This document shows positions 26,233 to 35,254 of a stretch of 64,000 nucleotides of DNA, piece after piece (the stretch's first letter is position 1; each line of letters starts with the position of its first letter). The position numbers and the translations under genes are program-made. The DNA comes from Bacillus sp. 2B10 (GTDB taxonomy: Bacteria > Pseudomonadota > Alphaproteobacteria > Sphingomonadales > Sphingomonadaceae): NCBI GenBank assembly GCA_003946805.1, contig RPSH01000008.1, positions 54,864-118,863 of the forward strand. Direction: 5' to 3'. The notes below the pieces were generated by a model that was not told where the DNA came from, did not search any database, and saw only the letters and a list, made by a program, of their open reading frames with translations.

Positions 26233-27057
26233 TCAGCCGCCGATGCGCAACCACAGGGCGGTCGCGTCGTCGCTGACCTTGAAGCGGGGATAGCGCAGGC
26301 AGGCGGCATCGTCCCGTTCGATGCCGCGCAATTCGGTGCCGAGCGCGGCCAGTCCGTTGGCGCGGACGGCGGCGAACAGGCTGTCGGCATCGTGGACGCC
26401 GTATGAATCGACCAGCGCGACCATGCCGTCGGTCATCAGCAGCAGTTCGTCGCCGACCGCCACGTCGAACCGCGCGGTCTGGAGGATCGCCAGCGCTTCC
26501 GCGGCATCGACGCCGAGGACACGCTGGTTGGCGCGCGATCGCGCGACGCGGCGGTCGTCGAGGATCGCCGGGGTCGACAGCTTCGCCGCGCCGATGCCGG
26601 GACCGAGTGCCGCCGCCTGCGCGCTTTCGCGCGTGCGGTTGGGGGCAGGGGTGCGCCAACGGATGGCGTCGCTGGTGGCGTGGAGGATCGAGCAGTCGCT
26701 GGCCCATGCCAGTTCCAGCACGTCGCCGGCGAACTGCACCACCGCGAACGAGGCGCGGGGCAGTTCCCACGGCCCCTCGGGTTCGCGACGGCGTTCGGCG
26801 TGGTAGCGGGCTTCCACCCGCGCGAACACCTGTGCGCAGGCATCGGTCAGCGTTTCGCCGACGGCGGTGGCGAAGGCGGCGTCGGCGGTCATCGCCAGCC
26901 ATGCCGCGCCGCCCTGTTCCCCCAGCAGGCCGGGCCGGCAGAGGTCCGTCGCCCCGTCGATCACCCACGCCCGCCCGGCGGTACTGCCGGCGCGGTCGTC
27001 GTTGGGGATCAGCGGATCGCCGCACAGGCCGAGCGACTGGATCAGATCGAAATGCAT
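26233..27057 (-). CDS. PP2C-type serine/threonine phosphatase-like protein
   Basis: 274 residues. WVIDGATDLCRP supplies the first metal-binding Asp-Gly, SFAVVQFAGDVLELAWASDC and GDELLLMTDGMVALVD the later strands, and DDATALWLRI the last aspartates, all in order for a PPM-family phosphatase. It would dephosphorylate proteins with Mn/Mg. The family is diverse here and the substrate is unknown. It converges with the gene ending at 26217, leaving 15 bases. Confidence 0.7.
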   Translation of the reverse strand: MHFDLIQSLGLCGDPLIPNDDRAGSTAGRAWVIDGATDLCRPGLLGEQGGAAWLAMTADAAFATAVGETLTDACAQVFARVEARYHAERRREPEGPWELPRASFAVVQFAGDVLELAWASDCSILHATSDAIRWRTPAPNRTRESAQAAALGPGIGAAKLSTPAILDDRRVARSRANQRVLGVDAAEALAILQTARFDVAVGDELLLMTDGMVALVDSYGVHDADSLFAAVRANGLAALGTELRGIERDDAACLRYPRFKVSDDATALWLRIGG

Positions 27058-27139
27058 GATATCCTCACGAAGCGGGCGGCGCTGCCTGTCAACGGCAATA
27101 TGTTACGGTTGGCGGCCCGGTGGCGCGTCCGGCGACCCA

Positions 27140-27664
27140 TCAGCCGGGCGGCAGGGCAGCCTTCAGTCGCCTGGCGATATCGTCCATTTCGGCGCGCGTC
27201 GCGTTGGGCCGGGGCGCCGGCGGCGTGTTCGGAGTGACGTGCAGGTGGAAGTGGCAGACATGCTGGCTGACGGCATTGTTCTGCTGCAAGGCAAAGCCGG
27301 TGCTCCCGAACGCGCGCTGCTGCGCGGTCGCGACGCGCTTCGCCATCCGCATCAGGGCCAGCGTGTCGCGGTCGTTCAGGTCGTACAGGTTCCGCACCGG
27401 CGCCCTCGGAATGACGAGCGCATGGCCGGGGCGCTTCCAGTCCAGCGGCACGATCGCGATGACCCGCCGGTCTTCGGCGATGATCGATACCGGCAGTTCG
27501 TGCCGAAGGATGCGGGCGAAGGGATTGTCGGTGCGATAGGGGGCGGACAGCGGGCAGACGATCGGCTTGTCCGCTTCGGATTGTCCCCCGGTGGCCGACG
27601 CGATCGATCCGACCGTCAGCACCGCGACCGGCATCAGGCCACCGGCGATCCACATCCACCGCAT
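27140..27664 (-). CDS. HIT-family protein with signal peptide
   Basis: 174 residues. The first 25 residues look like a cleavable signal or membrane anchor (MRWMWIAGGLMPVAVLTVGS). The rest is a HIT domain: FARILRHELPVSIIAEDRR, GHALVIPRAPVRNLYDL, and the triad-like QHVCHFHLHVTP. HIT proteins hydrolyse nucleotide phosphoramidates or polyphosphates. An exported version is unusual since substrates are normally cytoplasmic. It is followed at 27683 on the same strand by the hydroxyacid dehydrogenase gene. Confidence 0.82.
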   Translation of the reverse strand: MRWMWIAGGLMPVAVLTVGSIASATGGQSEADKPIVCPLSAPYRTDNPFARILRHELPVSIIAEDRRVIAIVPLDWKRPGHALVIPRAPVRNLYDLNDRDTLALMRMAKRVATAQQRAFGSTGFALQQNNAVSQHVCHFHLHVTPNTPPAPRPNATRAEMDDIARRLKAALPPG

Positions 27665-27682
27665 CGCGCTCCCCCCGTTTCT

Positions 27683-28684
27683 CTACCGCAACCCGTCCAG
27701 CACCTGATCGGGCGGTCGGTGGCCGTCGGCCCATACGCGGATGTTGGTGATGACCTTTTCGCCCATCGCCACGCGGCCCTCCAGCGTCGCCGATCCCATG
27801 TGCGGGGTCATGACGACATTGGGCAGCGCCAGCAGCCGGGGATCGATCGCCGGTTCGTGCGCCCAGACGTCGAGCCCGGCGCCGGCGAGGCGTCCGCGCT
27901 CCAGCGCGTCGACCAGCGCCTCTTCGTCGACGATGCCGCCGCGCGAGGCGTTGATGAGATAGACGTGGCGGCGCAGCCGGGCGATGCGGCGCGCGTCGAG
28001 CAGGTTCTCGCTGTCGGCGTTGCGCGGGGTGTGGATCGTCAGCAGGTCGATGACGCCCAGCATCTCGTCGAGATCGGCATGCCACACCGCGCCCAGTTCC
28101 GCCTCGACCGCCTGTGGAAGGCGGTGGCGGTTGTGATAGTGGATCGACAGGCCGAAGGCGCGGGCGCGGCGGGCGACCGCCTGTCCGATGCGGCCCATGC
28201 CGATGATGCCCAGCGCCTTGCCGCCGATGCGATGGCCCAGCATCCCGCCGGGGCTCCACCCCTTCCACTCGCCCGAACGCACCAGCTTCTCGCCCTCGGC
28301 CAGTCGCCGCGGGACGGCGAGGATCAGCGCCATGACCATGTCGGCGGTATCCTCGGTCAGGACGCCCGGCGTGTTGGTGACGAGGATGCGGCGGGCGTGC
28401 GCCGCCTTCAGGTCGATATGGTTCACCCCCGCGCCGTAATTGGCGATCAGGCGCAGGCGATCGGGCGCGGCGGCGATCAGCGCGGCGTCGATCACGTCGG
28501 TGACGGCGGGGACCAGCACGTCGCAGTCGGCCATCGCCGCGGCCAGTTCACCCCGCGAAAGGGCATGGTCGTCCTGGTTGAAGACGGTGTCGAACAGCGT
28601 CGCCATCCGCCCCTCGGTCGCCGCCGGAAGCCGCCGGGTGACCTGTACTCGGGGCGTGCGGGGCGGGGGGGAGGGTGCGGCCAT
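27683..28684 (-). CDS. D-2-hydroxyacid dehydrogenase (glyoxylate/hydroxypyruvate reductase-like)
   Basis: 333 residues. The NAD-binding domain has LGIIGMGRIGQAVARRARAFG and the catalytic residues are seen in INASRGGIVDEEAL (arginine), LDVWAHEP (glutamate) and MTPHMGSAT (histidine). These enzymes reduce 2-keto acids such as glyoxylate or hydroxypyruvate. Start chosen at ATG 28684 (MAAPSPPPR); an upstream frame to 28768 begins in the divergent SH3 gene promoter. Lies head to tail with the HIT gene, 18 bases apart. Confidence 0.92.
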   Translation of the reverse strand: MAAPSPPPRTPRVQVTRRLPAATEGRMATLFDTVFNQDDHALSRGELAAAMADCDVLVPAVTDVIDAALIAAAPDRLRLIANYGAGVNHIDLKAAHARRILVTNTPGVLTEDTADMVMALILAVPRRLAEGEKLVRSGEWKGWSPGGMLGHRIGGKALGIIGMGRIGQAVARRARAFGLSIHYHNRHRLPQAVEAELGAVWHADLDEMLGVIDLLTIHTPRNADSENLLDARRIARLRRHVYLINASRGGIVDEEALVDALERGRLAGAGLDVWAHEPAIDPRLLALPNVVMTPHMGSATLEGRVAMGEKVITNIRVWADGHRPPDQVLDGLR

Positions 28685-28782
28685 GTCGCAGGATTGGCGG
28701 GTGGCAGGGCTTGCGTCAACGACTTGCCGTGACGCCCCGCTTGCCGATAGATGCGGGGCCATAGACAAACGGGGACGATATC

Positions 28783-29265
28783 ATGCGCCTGGTCGGGCAA
28801 TCGATCGCAGTGGCCGCGGTGCTGACGATGCTGGCGGCGGGTCCGGCGGAGGCGCAGCGCCGCAAGCCGCCCTATTACGCGTCGATCGCGGCGGGCGAGG
28901 CGCGGATGCGCAGCGGCCCGGGCAAGAACTATCCGACCCAGTGGGTGTACCGCCGCGCGGACATGCCGATCAGGGTCGTCGACGTCTATCAGGACTGGCG
29001 CCGGGTGGAGGACCCCGACGGCACGCGCGGGTGGTTGCAGGTCGGGTTGCTGAGCGATCGCCGCACCGGGTTCGTTGGGCGCGAGGTGCTGGAACTGCGT
29101 GCGTCGCCGCAGGCGGGTGCGGCGGTGGTGTGGCGCGCGGCGCCGGGCGTGGTCGGGCGGCTGTCGCGCTGCAACGGCGCATGGTGCTTCTTCGACGTGC
29201 GCGGGCGCGGGGGCTATGTCGAACAGGCGCGGCTGTGGGGGGTCGATCCGGGCGAGACGATGTAG
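28783..29265 (+). CDS. SH3-domain exported protein
   Basis: 160 residues with a signal peptide (cleavage near AEAQR). Two SH3-like repeats follow: EARMRSGPGKNYPTQWVYRR with WRRVEDPDGTRGWLQ, and LELRASPQAGAAVVWR with WCFFDVRGRGGYVEQ. Bacterial SH3 domains often bind cell-wall peptides. It is a single gene between the divergent hydroxyacid dehydrogenase and the S9 peptidase. Confidence 0.8.
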   Translation: MRLVGQSIAVAAVLTMLAAGPAEAQRRKPPYYASIAAGEARMRSGPGKNYPTQWVYRRADMPIRVVDVYQDWRRVEDPDGTRGWLQVGLLSDRRTGFVGREVLELRASPQAGAAVVWRAAPGVVGRLSRCNGAWCFFDVRGRGGYVEQARLWGVDPGETM

Positions 29266-29375
29266 GAGCGGGCGCGACGAAGCGGCTCCACATCCCCCAT
29301 TTACCTCCGCCCGCCGTGCGACGATAACAGCTGATACGATCGGCGCGTCGGCGCCGGACTGGGATACGGGGCACT

Positions 29376-31622
29376 ATGGTAAAATGGTTGATGGGCGCGG
29401 CGTTGCTGGCGATGGGTCAGGCCGGGATGGCGAGTGAACCGGCACAGCCGGCCGGGGCGGCCGCGCCGGCGAAGGCGGGCGAGCTGACGCTGGAGCGGGT
29501 GTTCGCCAGCCCCGACCTGAACGGCAGCCAGCCGCAGAACCTGCGCCTGTCGCCCGACGGCAGATACGTCACGCTGCTGCGCAACCGCGCCGACGAGCGC
29601 GAGCGGTTCGACCTGTGGGCGATGGATACGACCACGCGCACGTGGCGGATGCTGGTCGATTCGAAGAAGGTCGGCACCGGCGCCGCGTTGTCCGAGGCGG
29701 AGAAGATGCAGCGCGAGCGCGACCGCTCGCTGACCGGCAAGCGCGGCATCCTCGCCTATGACTGGGCGCCCGACGGCCAGTCGATCCTCGTGCCGCTGGA
29801 CGGCGACCTGTACCTCGCCTCGATCGGCGGCGACGTCCGCCGGCTGACCAACAGCGAGAGCGGCGAGCTGAACCCGGTGGTCAGCCCCGAGGGCAGCTAT
29901 GTCAGTTTCGTGCGCGACCAGAACCTCGTCGCGCTCGACCTGAAGACCGGCAAGGAAACCGCGCTCACCACCGAGGGCAAGGGCACGGTCCATTTCGGCG
30001 AGGCTGAATTCGTCGCGCAGGAGGAAATGGGGCGGCGCACCGGTTACTGGTGGTCGCCCGACGACCGCAGGGTCGCGGTGCAGCGCTTCGACGAGGCGCC
30101 GGTCGGCATCGTCACCCGCTCGGCGATCGGTGCGGAGGGGACGAGCGTCTACCAGCAGCGTTACCCGAAGGCGGGTACCGCGAACGTGCTGGTCGAGCTG
30201 TACGTGATGAAGGCCGATGGCACGGGGAAGGTGAAGGTCGATCTCGGCCCCGACCCCGACATCTATCTGGCGCGGGTCGACTGGACGCCGGATGGCAAGG
30301 CGCTGCTGGTGCAGCGGCAGAACCGGGCGCAGACGAAGCTCGACATGCTGCGCGTCGACCCTGCCACCGGCGCGGCCACCGTGTTGTTCAGCGAAGAATC
30401 GGGGCCGAAGAGCTGGGTCAACCTGTCCGACGCCTATCACGCGATGAAGGACGGCAGCCTGATCTGGTGGTCGGAGCGTGACGGATACGGCCATCTGTAC
30501 CGCTGGAAGGCGGGCAAGTGGACGCAGTTGACCAACGGCAAGTGGATGGTCGCCGACCTCGCGGGTGTCGACGAGGCGAAGGGCAGGGTCTATTTCCTCG
30601 CCAACAAGGACGACGCGCTGGAGCGGCAGCTGTACCGCGTCGACCTGAACAAGCCCGGCGCGGTCACGCGGATGACCGAGGCGGGCTGGTCGTACGGTGC
30701 GTCGATGGATGGCAAGGCGTCGCGGCTGATCGTCACGCGCTCCAGTCCCGACCAGCCGGCGCAGACCTATCTGGCCGACAGCTCGGCCAAACGGATCGCG
30801 TGGATCAACGAGAATGCGCTGACCGGCGACCATCCCTACGCGCCCTATGTCGCCAGCCATCGCCCGACGCAGTTCGGCGAGATCAGGGCGGCCGACGGAT
30901 CGACGCTGCACTGGAACATGATTACCCCCGTGCTGGAGACGGGCAAGCGCTATCCGGTGTTCTTCTCGCATTATGGCGGGCCGGGCAGCCAGGTCGTGCG
31001 CCGGGCATGGGGCGGGGCGCTGCGCCAGTATCTGGTCGATCGGGGATGGATCTGGTTCGAGATCGACAATCGCGGATCGCCCGAACGCGGCAAGGCGTTC
31101 GAGGACCAAATCTTCCGCGCGATGGGATCGGTCGAGGTCGACGACCAGATCGCCGGTGCCAATTACCTCAAGACGCTGCCGTTCGTTGCGGCTGACAAGA
31201 TCGCGACCTATGGCTGGTCCTATGGCGGCTACATGACGCTCAAGATGCTGGAAAAGGCGCCGGGGGTATTCGCGGCGGGCGTGGCGGGCGCACCGGTGTC
31301 GCGCTGGGAATTGTACGACACCCATTATACCGAACGCTATATGGGCGATCCGCGGCAGGTGCCCGACGCCTATGCGACGTCGGCGACGGTGCCCGACGCG
31401 GCGAAGATCCGCGACCCGCTGCTGCTGATCCACGGCATGGCCGACGACAACGTCGTGCTCGAACATTCGACGGCGATGATGGCGGCGATGCAGAAGTCGG
31501 CGACGCCGTTCGAACTGATGCTGTATCCGGGGCAGACCCACCGCGTGGGTGGCGCGGGAGTGAGCGAGCATCTGTGGAAGACGATCCTGAACTTCCTCGA
31601 TCGTCAGGTGAAGGAGAAATGA
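29376..31622 (+). CDS. S9 family peptidase (DPP IV-like)
   Basis: 748 residues with an N-terminal signal (MVKWLMGAALLAMGQAGMA). The N-terminal beta-propeller (roughly 40-480) has repeats such as LRLSPDGRYVTLL and LAYDWAPDGQSI; the C-terminal hydrolase domain has GGPGSQVVRR, the nucleophile GWSYGGYM, the aspartate in GMADDNV and histidine in PGQTHRV. It cleaves dipeptides, usually after proline, in the periplasm. Length is typical. It stands alone. Confidence 0.92.
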   Translation: MVKWLMGAALLAMGQAGMASEPAQPAGAAAPAKAGELTLERVFASPDLNGSQPQNLRLSPDGRYVTLLRNRADERERFDLWAMDTTTRTWRMLVDSKKVGTGAALSEAEKMQRERDRSLTGKRGILAYDWAPDGQSILVPLDGDLYLASIGGDVRRLTNSESGELNPVVSPEGSYVSFVRDQNLVALDLKTGKETALTTEGKGTVHFGEAEFVAQEEMGRRTGYWWSPDDRRVAVQRFDEAPVGIVTRSAIGAEGTSVYQQRYPKAGTANVLVELYVMKADGTGKVKVDLGPDPDIYLARVDWTPDGKALLVQRQNRAQTKLDMLRVDPATGAATVLFSEESGPKSWVNLSDAYHAMKDGSLIWWSERDGYGHLYRWKAGKWTQLTNGKWMVADLAGVDEAKGRVYFLANKDDALERQLYRVDLNKPGAVTRMTEAGWSYGASMDGKASRLIVTRSSPDQPAQTYLADSSAKRIAWINENALTGDHPYAPYVASHRPTQFGEIRAADGSTLHWNMITPVLETGKRYPVFFSHYGGPGSQVVRRAWGGALRQYLVDRGWIWFEIDNRGSPERGKAFEDQIFRAMGSVEVDDQIAGANYLKTLPFVAADKIATYGWSYGGYMTLKMLEKAPGVFAAGVAGAPVSRWELYDTHYTERYMGDPRQVPDAYATSATVPDAAKIRDPLLLIHGMADDNVVLEHSTAMMAAMQKSATPFELMLYPGQTHRVGGAGVSEHLWKTILNFLDRQVKEK

Positions 31623-31641
31623 CGGGGGCGGCGGTGGTGGC

Positions 31642-32004
31642 CTATGGCACCCGCCACTGCCCGGTGGCACGATCGTAGCGCACGGCGACGCCGATCGCCA
31701 CGCCCTGCGCCGACCATCGTGTCGTCCCCGCACCGTCGAGGTAGAAGGGTGGGCTGACGGCAAGGGTCGCCCCGTCCGCAGCAGACGCCAGCCGGGCCAC
31801 GGCATGGTCGCCGGAGTCATGGCCGGTAGACCGTTGCCACCGGTTCGGCCGATACAGTTCGATCCGCTCCTTTCGATCCGGCGAGGTTTCGATATCGATC
31901 AGGTCTCCGGCGCCGGTCAGTCGCATGCCCATCGGAACCCCAATGGCGATGCCGCCTGCCACGGCCATGGCGACCATCAACGCGGTTCGTTGCCGCCCGT
32001 TCAT
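31642..32004 (-). CDS. hypothetical protein with one membrane segment
   Basis: 120 residues; an N-terminal hydrophobic helix (RTALMVAMAVAGGIAIGVP) then a soluble region (SPDRKERIELYRPNRWQRS and GVAIGVAVRYDRATGQWRV). Not recognised. It starts at 32004 and follows the gene at 32033 on the same strand, 28 bases apart, so the two may share a transcript. Confidence 0.5.
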   Translation of the reverse strand: MNGRQRTALMVAMAVAGGIAIGVPMGMRLTGAGDLIDIETSPDRKERIELYRPNRWQRSTGHDSGDHAVARLASAADGATLAVSPPFYLDGAGTTRWSAQGVAIGVAVRYDRATGQWRVP

Positions 32005-32032
32005 GGGCGCACCGCAACGATTACCTGCGGGA

Positions 32033-32296
32033 TCAGACGTTTGCCCCTGTCGCAAGGAGCGTCTGCCGAGCCGCGGCGAACCGCGGGACGCGCATCGCCC
32101 ACGCCATGGTTACACCGGTCGTGTCGATGGCCCGGGGCGGGGGCGGTCGCTGACCACGCTTCACCGGCGTCGGCATCACCCATTCGCGCCGCGCGAACCA
32201 GTTCTTCATCAGCTTCGCGCCGACTGGCCAGCCTTCATGGGGCATGGCGGCCGGAATATCGCTCAGATAGAAACCGGTGTGCGGTGGTCGAGGCAT
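32033..32296 (-). CDS. short protein resembling the start of DUF6402, probably truncated
   Basis: 87 residues: GFYLSDIPAAMPHEGWPVGA, KLMKNWFARREWVMP, and IDTTGVTMAWAMRVPRFAAA. From memory this resembles the N-terminal half of DUF6402 proteins, which are normally far longer; the call is tentative. If right, this is a remnant rather than a full gene. It starts at 32296 (MPRPPHT), divergent from asd. Confidence 0.4.
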   Translation of the reverse strand: MPRPPHTGFYLSDIPAAMPHEGWPVGAKLMKNWFARREWVMPTPVKRGQRPPPPRAIDTTGVTMAWAMRVPRFAAARQTLLATGANV

Positions 32297-32444
32297 TTCG
32301 AACTCCCGATGGGTGCCCGTAGCGTGTCGCAGGAGGAGATTGGCGGCAAGCAGTTCTGCAACGCCTCGCCGATCGCGCGATCTGCTGGACTTTTCTTGCG
32401 GCTTCACTATGCGTCCGCGCAAGTTAAGAACGCGGAGTAAGCAA

Positions 32445-33470
32445 GTGGGATATCGGGTAGTCGTCGCGGGCGCGACCGGCAATGTCGGGCGCGAGATGCT
32501 GAACATCTTGGCGGAACGCGAATTTCCGATCGACGATCTGGCGGTGCTCGCCTCGTCGCGCTCGGCGGGCGAGATGGCCGATTTCGGCGAGACCGGCAAG
32601 CAGTACAAGATCCAGAATATCGAGCATTTCGATCCCGCCGGGTGGGACATGGCGCTGTTCGCGATCGGCAGCGAGGCGACCGCCGTCTACGCACCGAAGT
32701 TCGCCGCGGCCGGCTGTACCGTGATCGACAATTCGTCGCTGTACCGCATGGACCCCGACGTGCCGCTGATCGTGCCGGAGGTGAACCCGGAGGCGATCGA
32801 CGGCTATCGCGTCAGGAACATCATCGCGAACCCGAACTGCTCGACCGCGCAGATGGTGGTGGCGCTCAAGCCGCTGCACGACGCCGCCACGATCAAGCGG
32901 GTGGTCGTCGCGACCTATCAATCGGTGTCGGGCGCGGGCAAGGCGGGCATGGACGAGTTGTTCGAGCAGAGCCGCAACATCTTCGTCGGCGACAGTGCCG
33001 AGCCGAGGAAGTTCACCAAGCAGATCGCGTTCAACGTGATCCCGCACATCGACAGCTTCCTCGACGACGGATCGACCAAGGAAGAGTGGAAGATGGTGGT
33101 CGAGACCAAGAAGATCCTTGATCCCAAGATCAAGGTCGTCGCCACCTGTGTCCGCGTGCCGGTGTTCGTCGGCCATTCGGAAGCGATCAACATCGAACTG
33201 GAAAACGAGCTGTCGGCTGAGGATGCGCAGAAGATCCTGCGCGAAGCGCCGGGCATCATGCTGGTCGACAAGCGCGAGGACGGCGGATACGTGACGCCGG
33301 TCGAATGCGTCGGCGAATTCGCGACCTATGTCAGCCGCGTGCGCGAGGATTCGACCGTTGAGAACGGCCTCGCGCTGTGGTGCGTGTCCGACAATCTGCG
33401 CAAGGGTGCCGCGCTGAATGCGGTACAAATTGCGGAATTGCTGGGTCGGCGGCACCTGCAAAAGGATTGA
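32445..33470 (+). CDS. asd: aspartate-semialdehyde dehydrogenase
   Basis: 341 residues with a GTG start; CGGAG lies about 8 bases upstream. [13 protein letters not shown] is the NADP-binding start, the active-site cysteine is in [12 protein letters not shown], and later conserved segments include [17 protein letters not shown] and [11 protein letters not shown]. The enzyme makes aspartate semialdehyde from aspartyl phosphate for lysine/diaminopimelate, threonine and methionine. An in-frame ATG at 32409 would add 12 basic residues but is less consistent with the family N-terminus. Confidence 0.95.
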   Translation: MGYRVVVAGATGNVGREMLNILAEREFPIDDLAVLASSRSAGEMADFGETGKQYKIQNIEHFDPAGWDMALFAIGSEATAVYAPKFAAAGCTVIDNSSLYRMDPDVPLIVPEVNPEAIDGYRVRNIIANPNCSTAQMVVALKPLHDAATIKRVVVATYQSVSGAGKAGMDELFEQSRNIFVGDSAEPRKFTKQIAFNVIPHIDSFLDDGSTKEEWKMVVETKKILDPKIKVVATCVRVPVFVGHSEAINIELENELSAEDAQKILREAPGIMLVDKREDGGYVTPVECVGEFATYVSRVREDSTVENGLALWCVSDNLRKGAALNAVQIAELLGRRHLQKD

Positions 33471-33552
33471 ACGGTACGAACGCGGGCCGGTTTTCGGCGG
33501 TGGGCACGCATCTCCTAACGAAACGCTAACCAATTGCCGCCATGGTTTGCGC

Positions 33553-34254
33553 ATGGATATGGAAGGCACCCGGGACGACGCGCTGCATCTGGGCGCGTGG
33601 GAGGCGATCTGTCGGTCGCAGGCGGTCATCGAGTTCGCGCTCGACGGCCGCGTCCTGTGGGCCAACGACGCGTTTCTCGGAACGATGGGCTATACGCTGG
33701 CCGAGGTGCGGGGCGCGCACCACCGGATATTCTGTTGCCCGGCCGAAGCGGCCTCGCGCGATTATGCCGCTTTCTGGCGCAAGCTGGCGGGCGGGGCGTT
33801 CGACAGTGGGCTGTACCGGCGGCTCGACCGGCGCGGCGGGGATGTGTGGTTGCAGGCGACCTACAACCCGGTGCTCGATGCCGAGGGACGCCCGGCGAAG
33901 ATCGTCAAGATCGCGACCGACATGACGCGACAGGTGCTGCTGGAGCGCGAGGTGCAGGCGCGCCTTGCGGAGGGGCAGCAGTTTCGCGGCCGGCTGGAGG
34001 AGCAGGCCGGGGCACTGCGGCAGGTCATGACGCAGCTGTCGGGAATCGTCACGGCGATTGGCGACATTACGACGCAGACCCGGCTGGTGGCGCTCAACGC
34101 CGCGATCGAGGCGGCGCGGGCGGGCGAGGCGGGCAGCGGGTTCGCGGTCGTCGCGCGCGAGGTCAAGTCGCTGTCCGACGATATCCGCAGTGCGACCGAA
34201 CGGGCGGCGGCGATGCTGCGCGATCATGAACAGGGGGTCGCGATCGCGGCCTGA
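33553..34254 (+). CDS. cytoplasmic PAS-domain methyl-accepting chemotaxis-like protein
   Basis: 233 residues without membrane segments. Residues about 15-120 form a PAS domain ([58 protein letters not shown]). The C-terminal part carries the MCP signalling tip: [20 protein letters not shown] and [18 protein letters not shown]. The signalling hairpin is short, ending soon after the tip, unlike full receptors. It could sense an internal cue such as redox or energy and signal to the CheA at 52580. A family A repeat follows. Confidence 0.82.
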   Translation: MDMEGTRDDALHLGAWEAICRSQAVIEFALDGRVLWANDAFLGTMGYTLAEVRGAHHRIFCCPAEAASRDYAAFWRKLAGGAFDSGLYRRLDRRGGDVWLQATYNPVLDAEGRPAKIVKIATDMTRQVLLEREVQARLAEGQQFRGRLEEQAGALRQVMTQLSGIVTAIGDITTQTRLVALNAAIEAARAGEAGSGFAVVAREVKSLSDDIRSATERAAAMLRDHEQGVAIAA

Positions 34255-34294
34255 GCGGACGTCGCGATCCGGCGGCCGGACGCTCTGGCTGTTT

Positions 34295-34410
34295 CGTCAC
34301 CCCGGATCGGGTCAGGGTGACGCAGGTTGCGCGGATGGCGCTCCGCGCGCCCTCCCGGTGGTAGCGCGGAGCATGAGCCGATGGAGACCCCAGCCTTCGC
34401 TGGGGTAACG
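34295..34410. repeat. family A palindromic repeat, copy 4
   Basis: CGTCACCCCGG at the left and CCAGCCTTCGCTGGGGTAACG at the right. The right half from GGTGGTAGCGCGGAGCATGA onward and the bases past it match copy 2 (11895-11978) closely. It lies between the convergent PAS/MCP gene and YitT gene. Confidence 0.75.
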
Positions 34411-34464
34411 TTGCCATGCCGGTGGAGCAGACTCCGACGACTGGCGGGGCTTCGTTCGCCTCCC

Positions 34465-35007
34465 TCAATACCCCGTGTAGCGCCCCGGCCGGTGCCACGC
34501 GATCAGGATGCCGCTGATCGCCGCGGCGCTGAGCGCCGACCACGCCACCTGCGTCGGGGCGACCACCGCGAACGACGCGGCGAGGATGGCGAGATCGATC
34601 GCGATCTGCGTGCGGCCGGCGTTCCAGCCGCGGGTGCGTTGCAGCCACAGGGTGACGACTCCCGTGCCGCCGACGCCGGCATCGTGGCGGGCGAGCGCGA
34701 GGATGCCCATGCCGATCACCGTGCCGCCGGCGATCGCGGCGAAGGCCGGATGTACCTCGACGATGCGCAGATTGTAGCGCGCCATGGTGGAGAACAGCGC
34801 GATCCCGCCATTGACGGCGATGGTGCGCCACATGAAGCGCGACCCCATCGCCCGTTTCGCGAACAGGAAGAAGGGGATGTTGATGAGCGTGAACAGCACG
34901 CCGGTCGGCAGCGGGACCAGATAGGAGACCAGCAGCGCGACACCTGCGATCCCGCCCGTCACCAGCCCGGCAGCATGGAGCAGCGCGAGGCCGAGCGCGA
35001 TCATCAC
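34465..35007 (-). CDS. YitT family membrane protein, start disrupted
   Basis: 180 residues from the first usable start (GTG 35007), with about five hydrophobic helices: LGLALLHAAGLVTGGIAGVA, LLVSYLVPLPTGVLFTLINI, then FAAIAGGTVIGMGILA and later segments. The fold matches the YitT/DUF161 family, whose function is unknown. Upstream of 35007 the same frame stays open as family-like sequence (SEDAYAIIVGCVM) and reaches an ATG at 35109, but codon 4 after that ATG is TGA (35098-35100). Either the gene uses a non-standard start or it carries a nonsense mutation. Confidence 0.7.
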   Translation of the reverse strand: MMIALGLALLHAAGLVTGGIAGVALLVSYLVPLPTGVLFTLINIPFFLFAKRAMGSRFMWRTIAVNGGIALFSTMARYNLRIVEVHPAFAAIAGGTVIGMGILALARHDAGVGGTGVVTLWLQRTRGWNAGRTQIAIDLAILAASFAVVAPTQVAWSALSAAAISGILIAWHRPGRYTGY

Positions 35008-35254
35008 GCAGCCGACGATGATCGCGTAGGCATCTTCGGACCGGCTGTGCGGAACGGCGCTGTGGGGCAGGGCGGGGGCGATGGCGGCGAACTCCGGTCA
35101 GGCCGGCATCCTTCCCCAAGGCTGTTATATTGTTGCGCGTGACCGTAGCGCGGTTCGCGGCGGGGGTGAAGCGGCAAAACGCGGTTCGGTACGCCTCGAC
35201 ACCCGCCGCCCGGCCGCCCATATCGCGGCGATCCCAACAGGCAAAGGCAGCATC

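Noticed and set aside
29301..31820. Long open frame antisense to the S9 peptidase
   Set aside because: Rich in Arg, Gly and Pro with no domain; the peptidase on the other strand has its full catalytic set.
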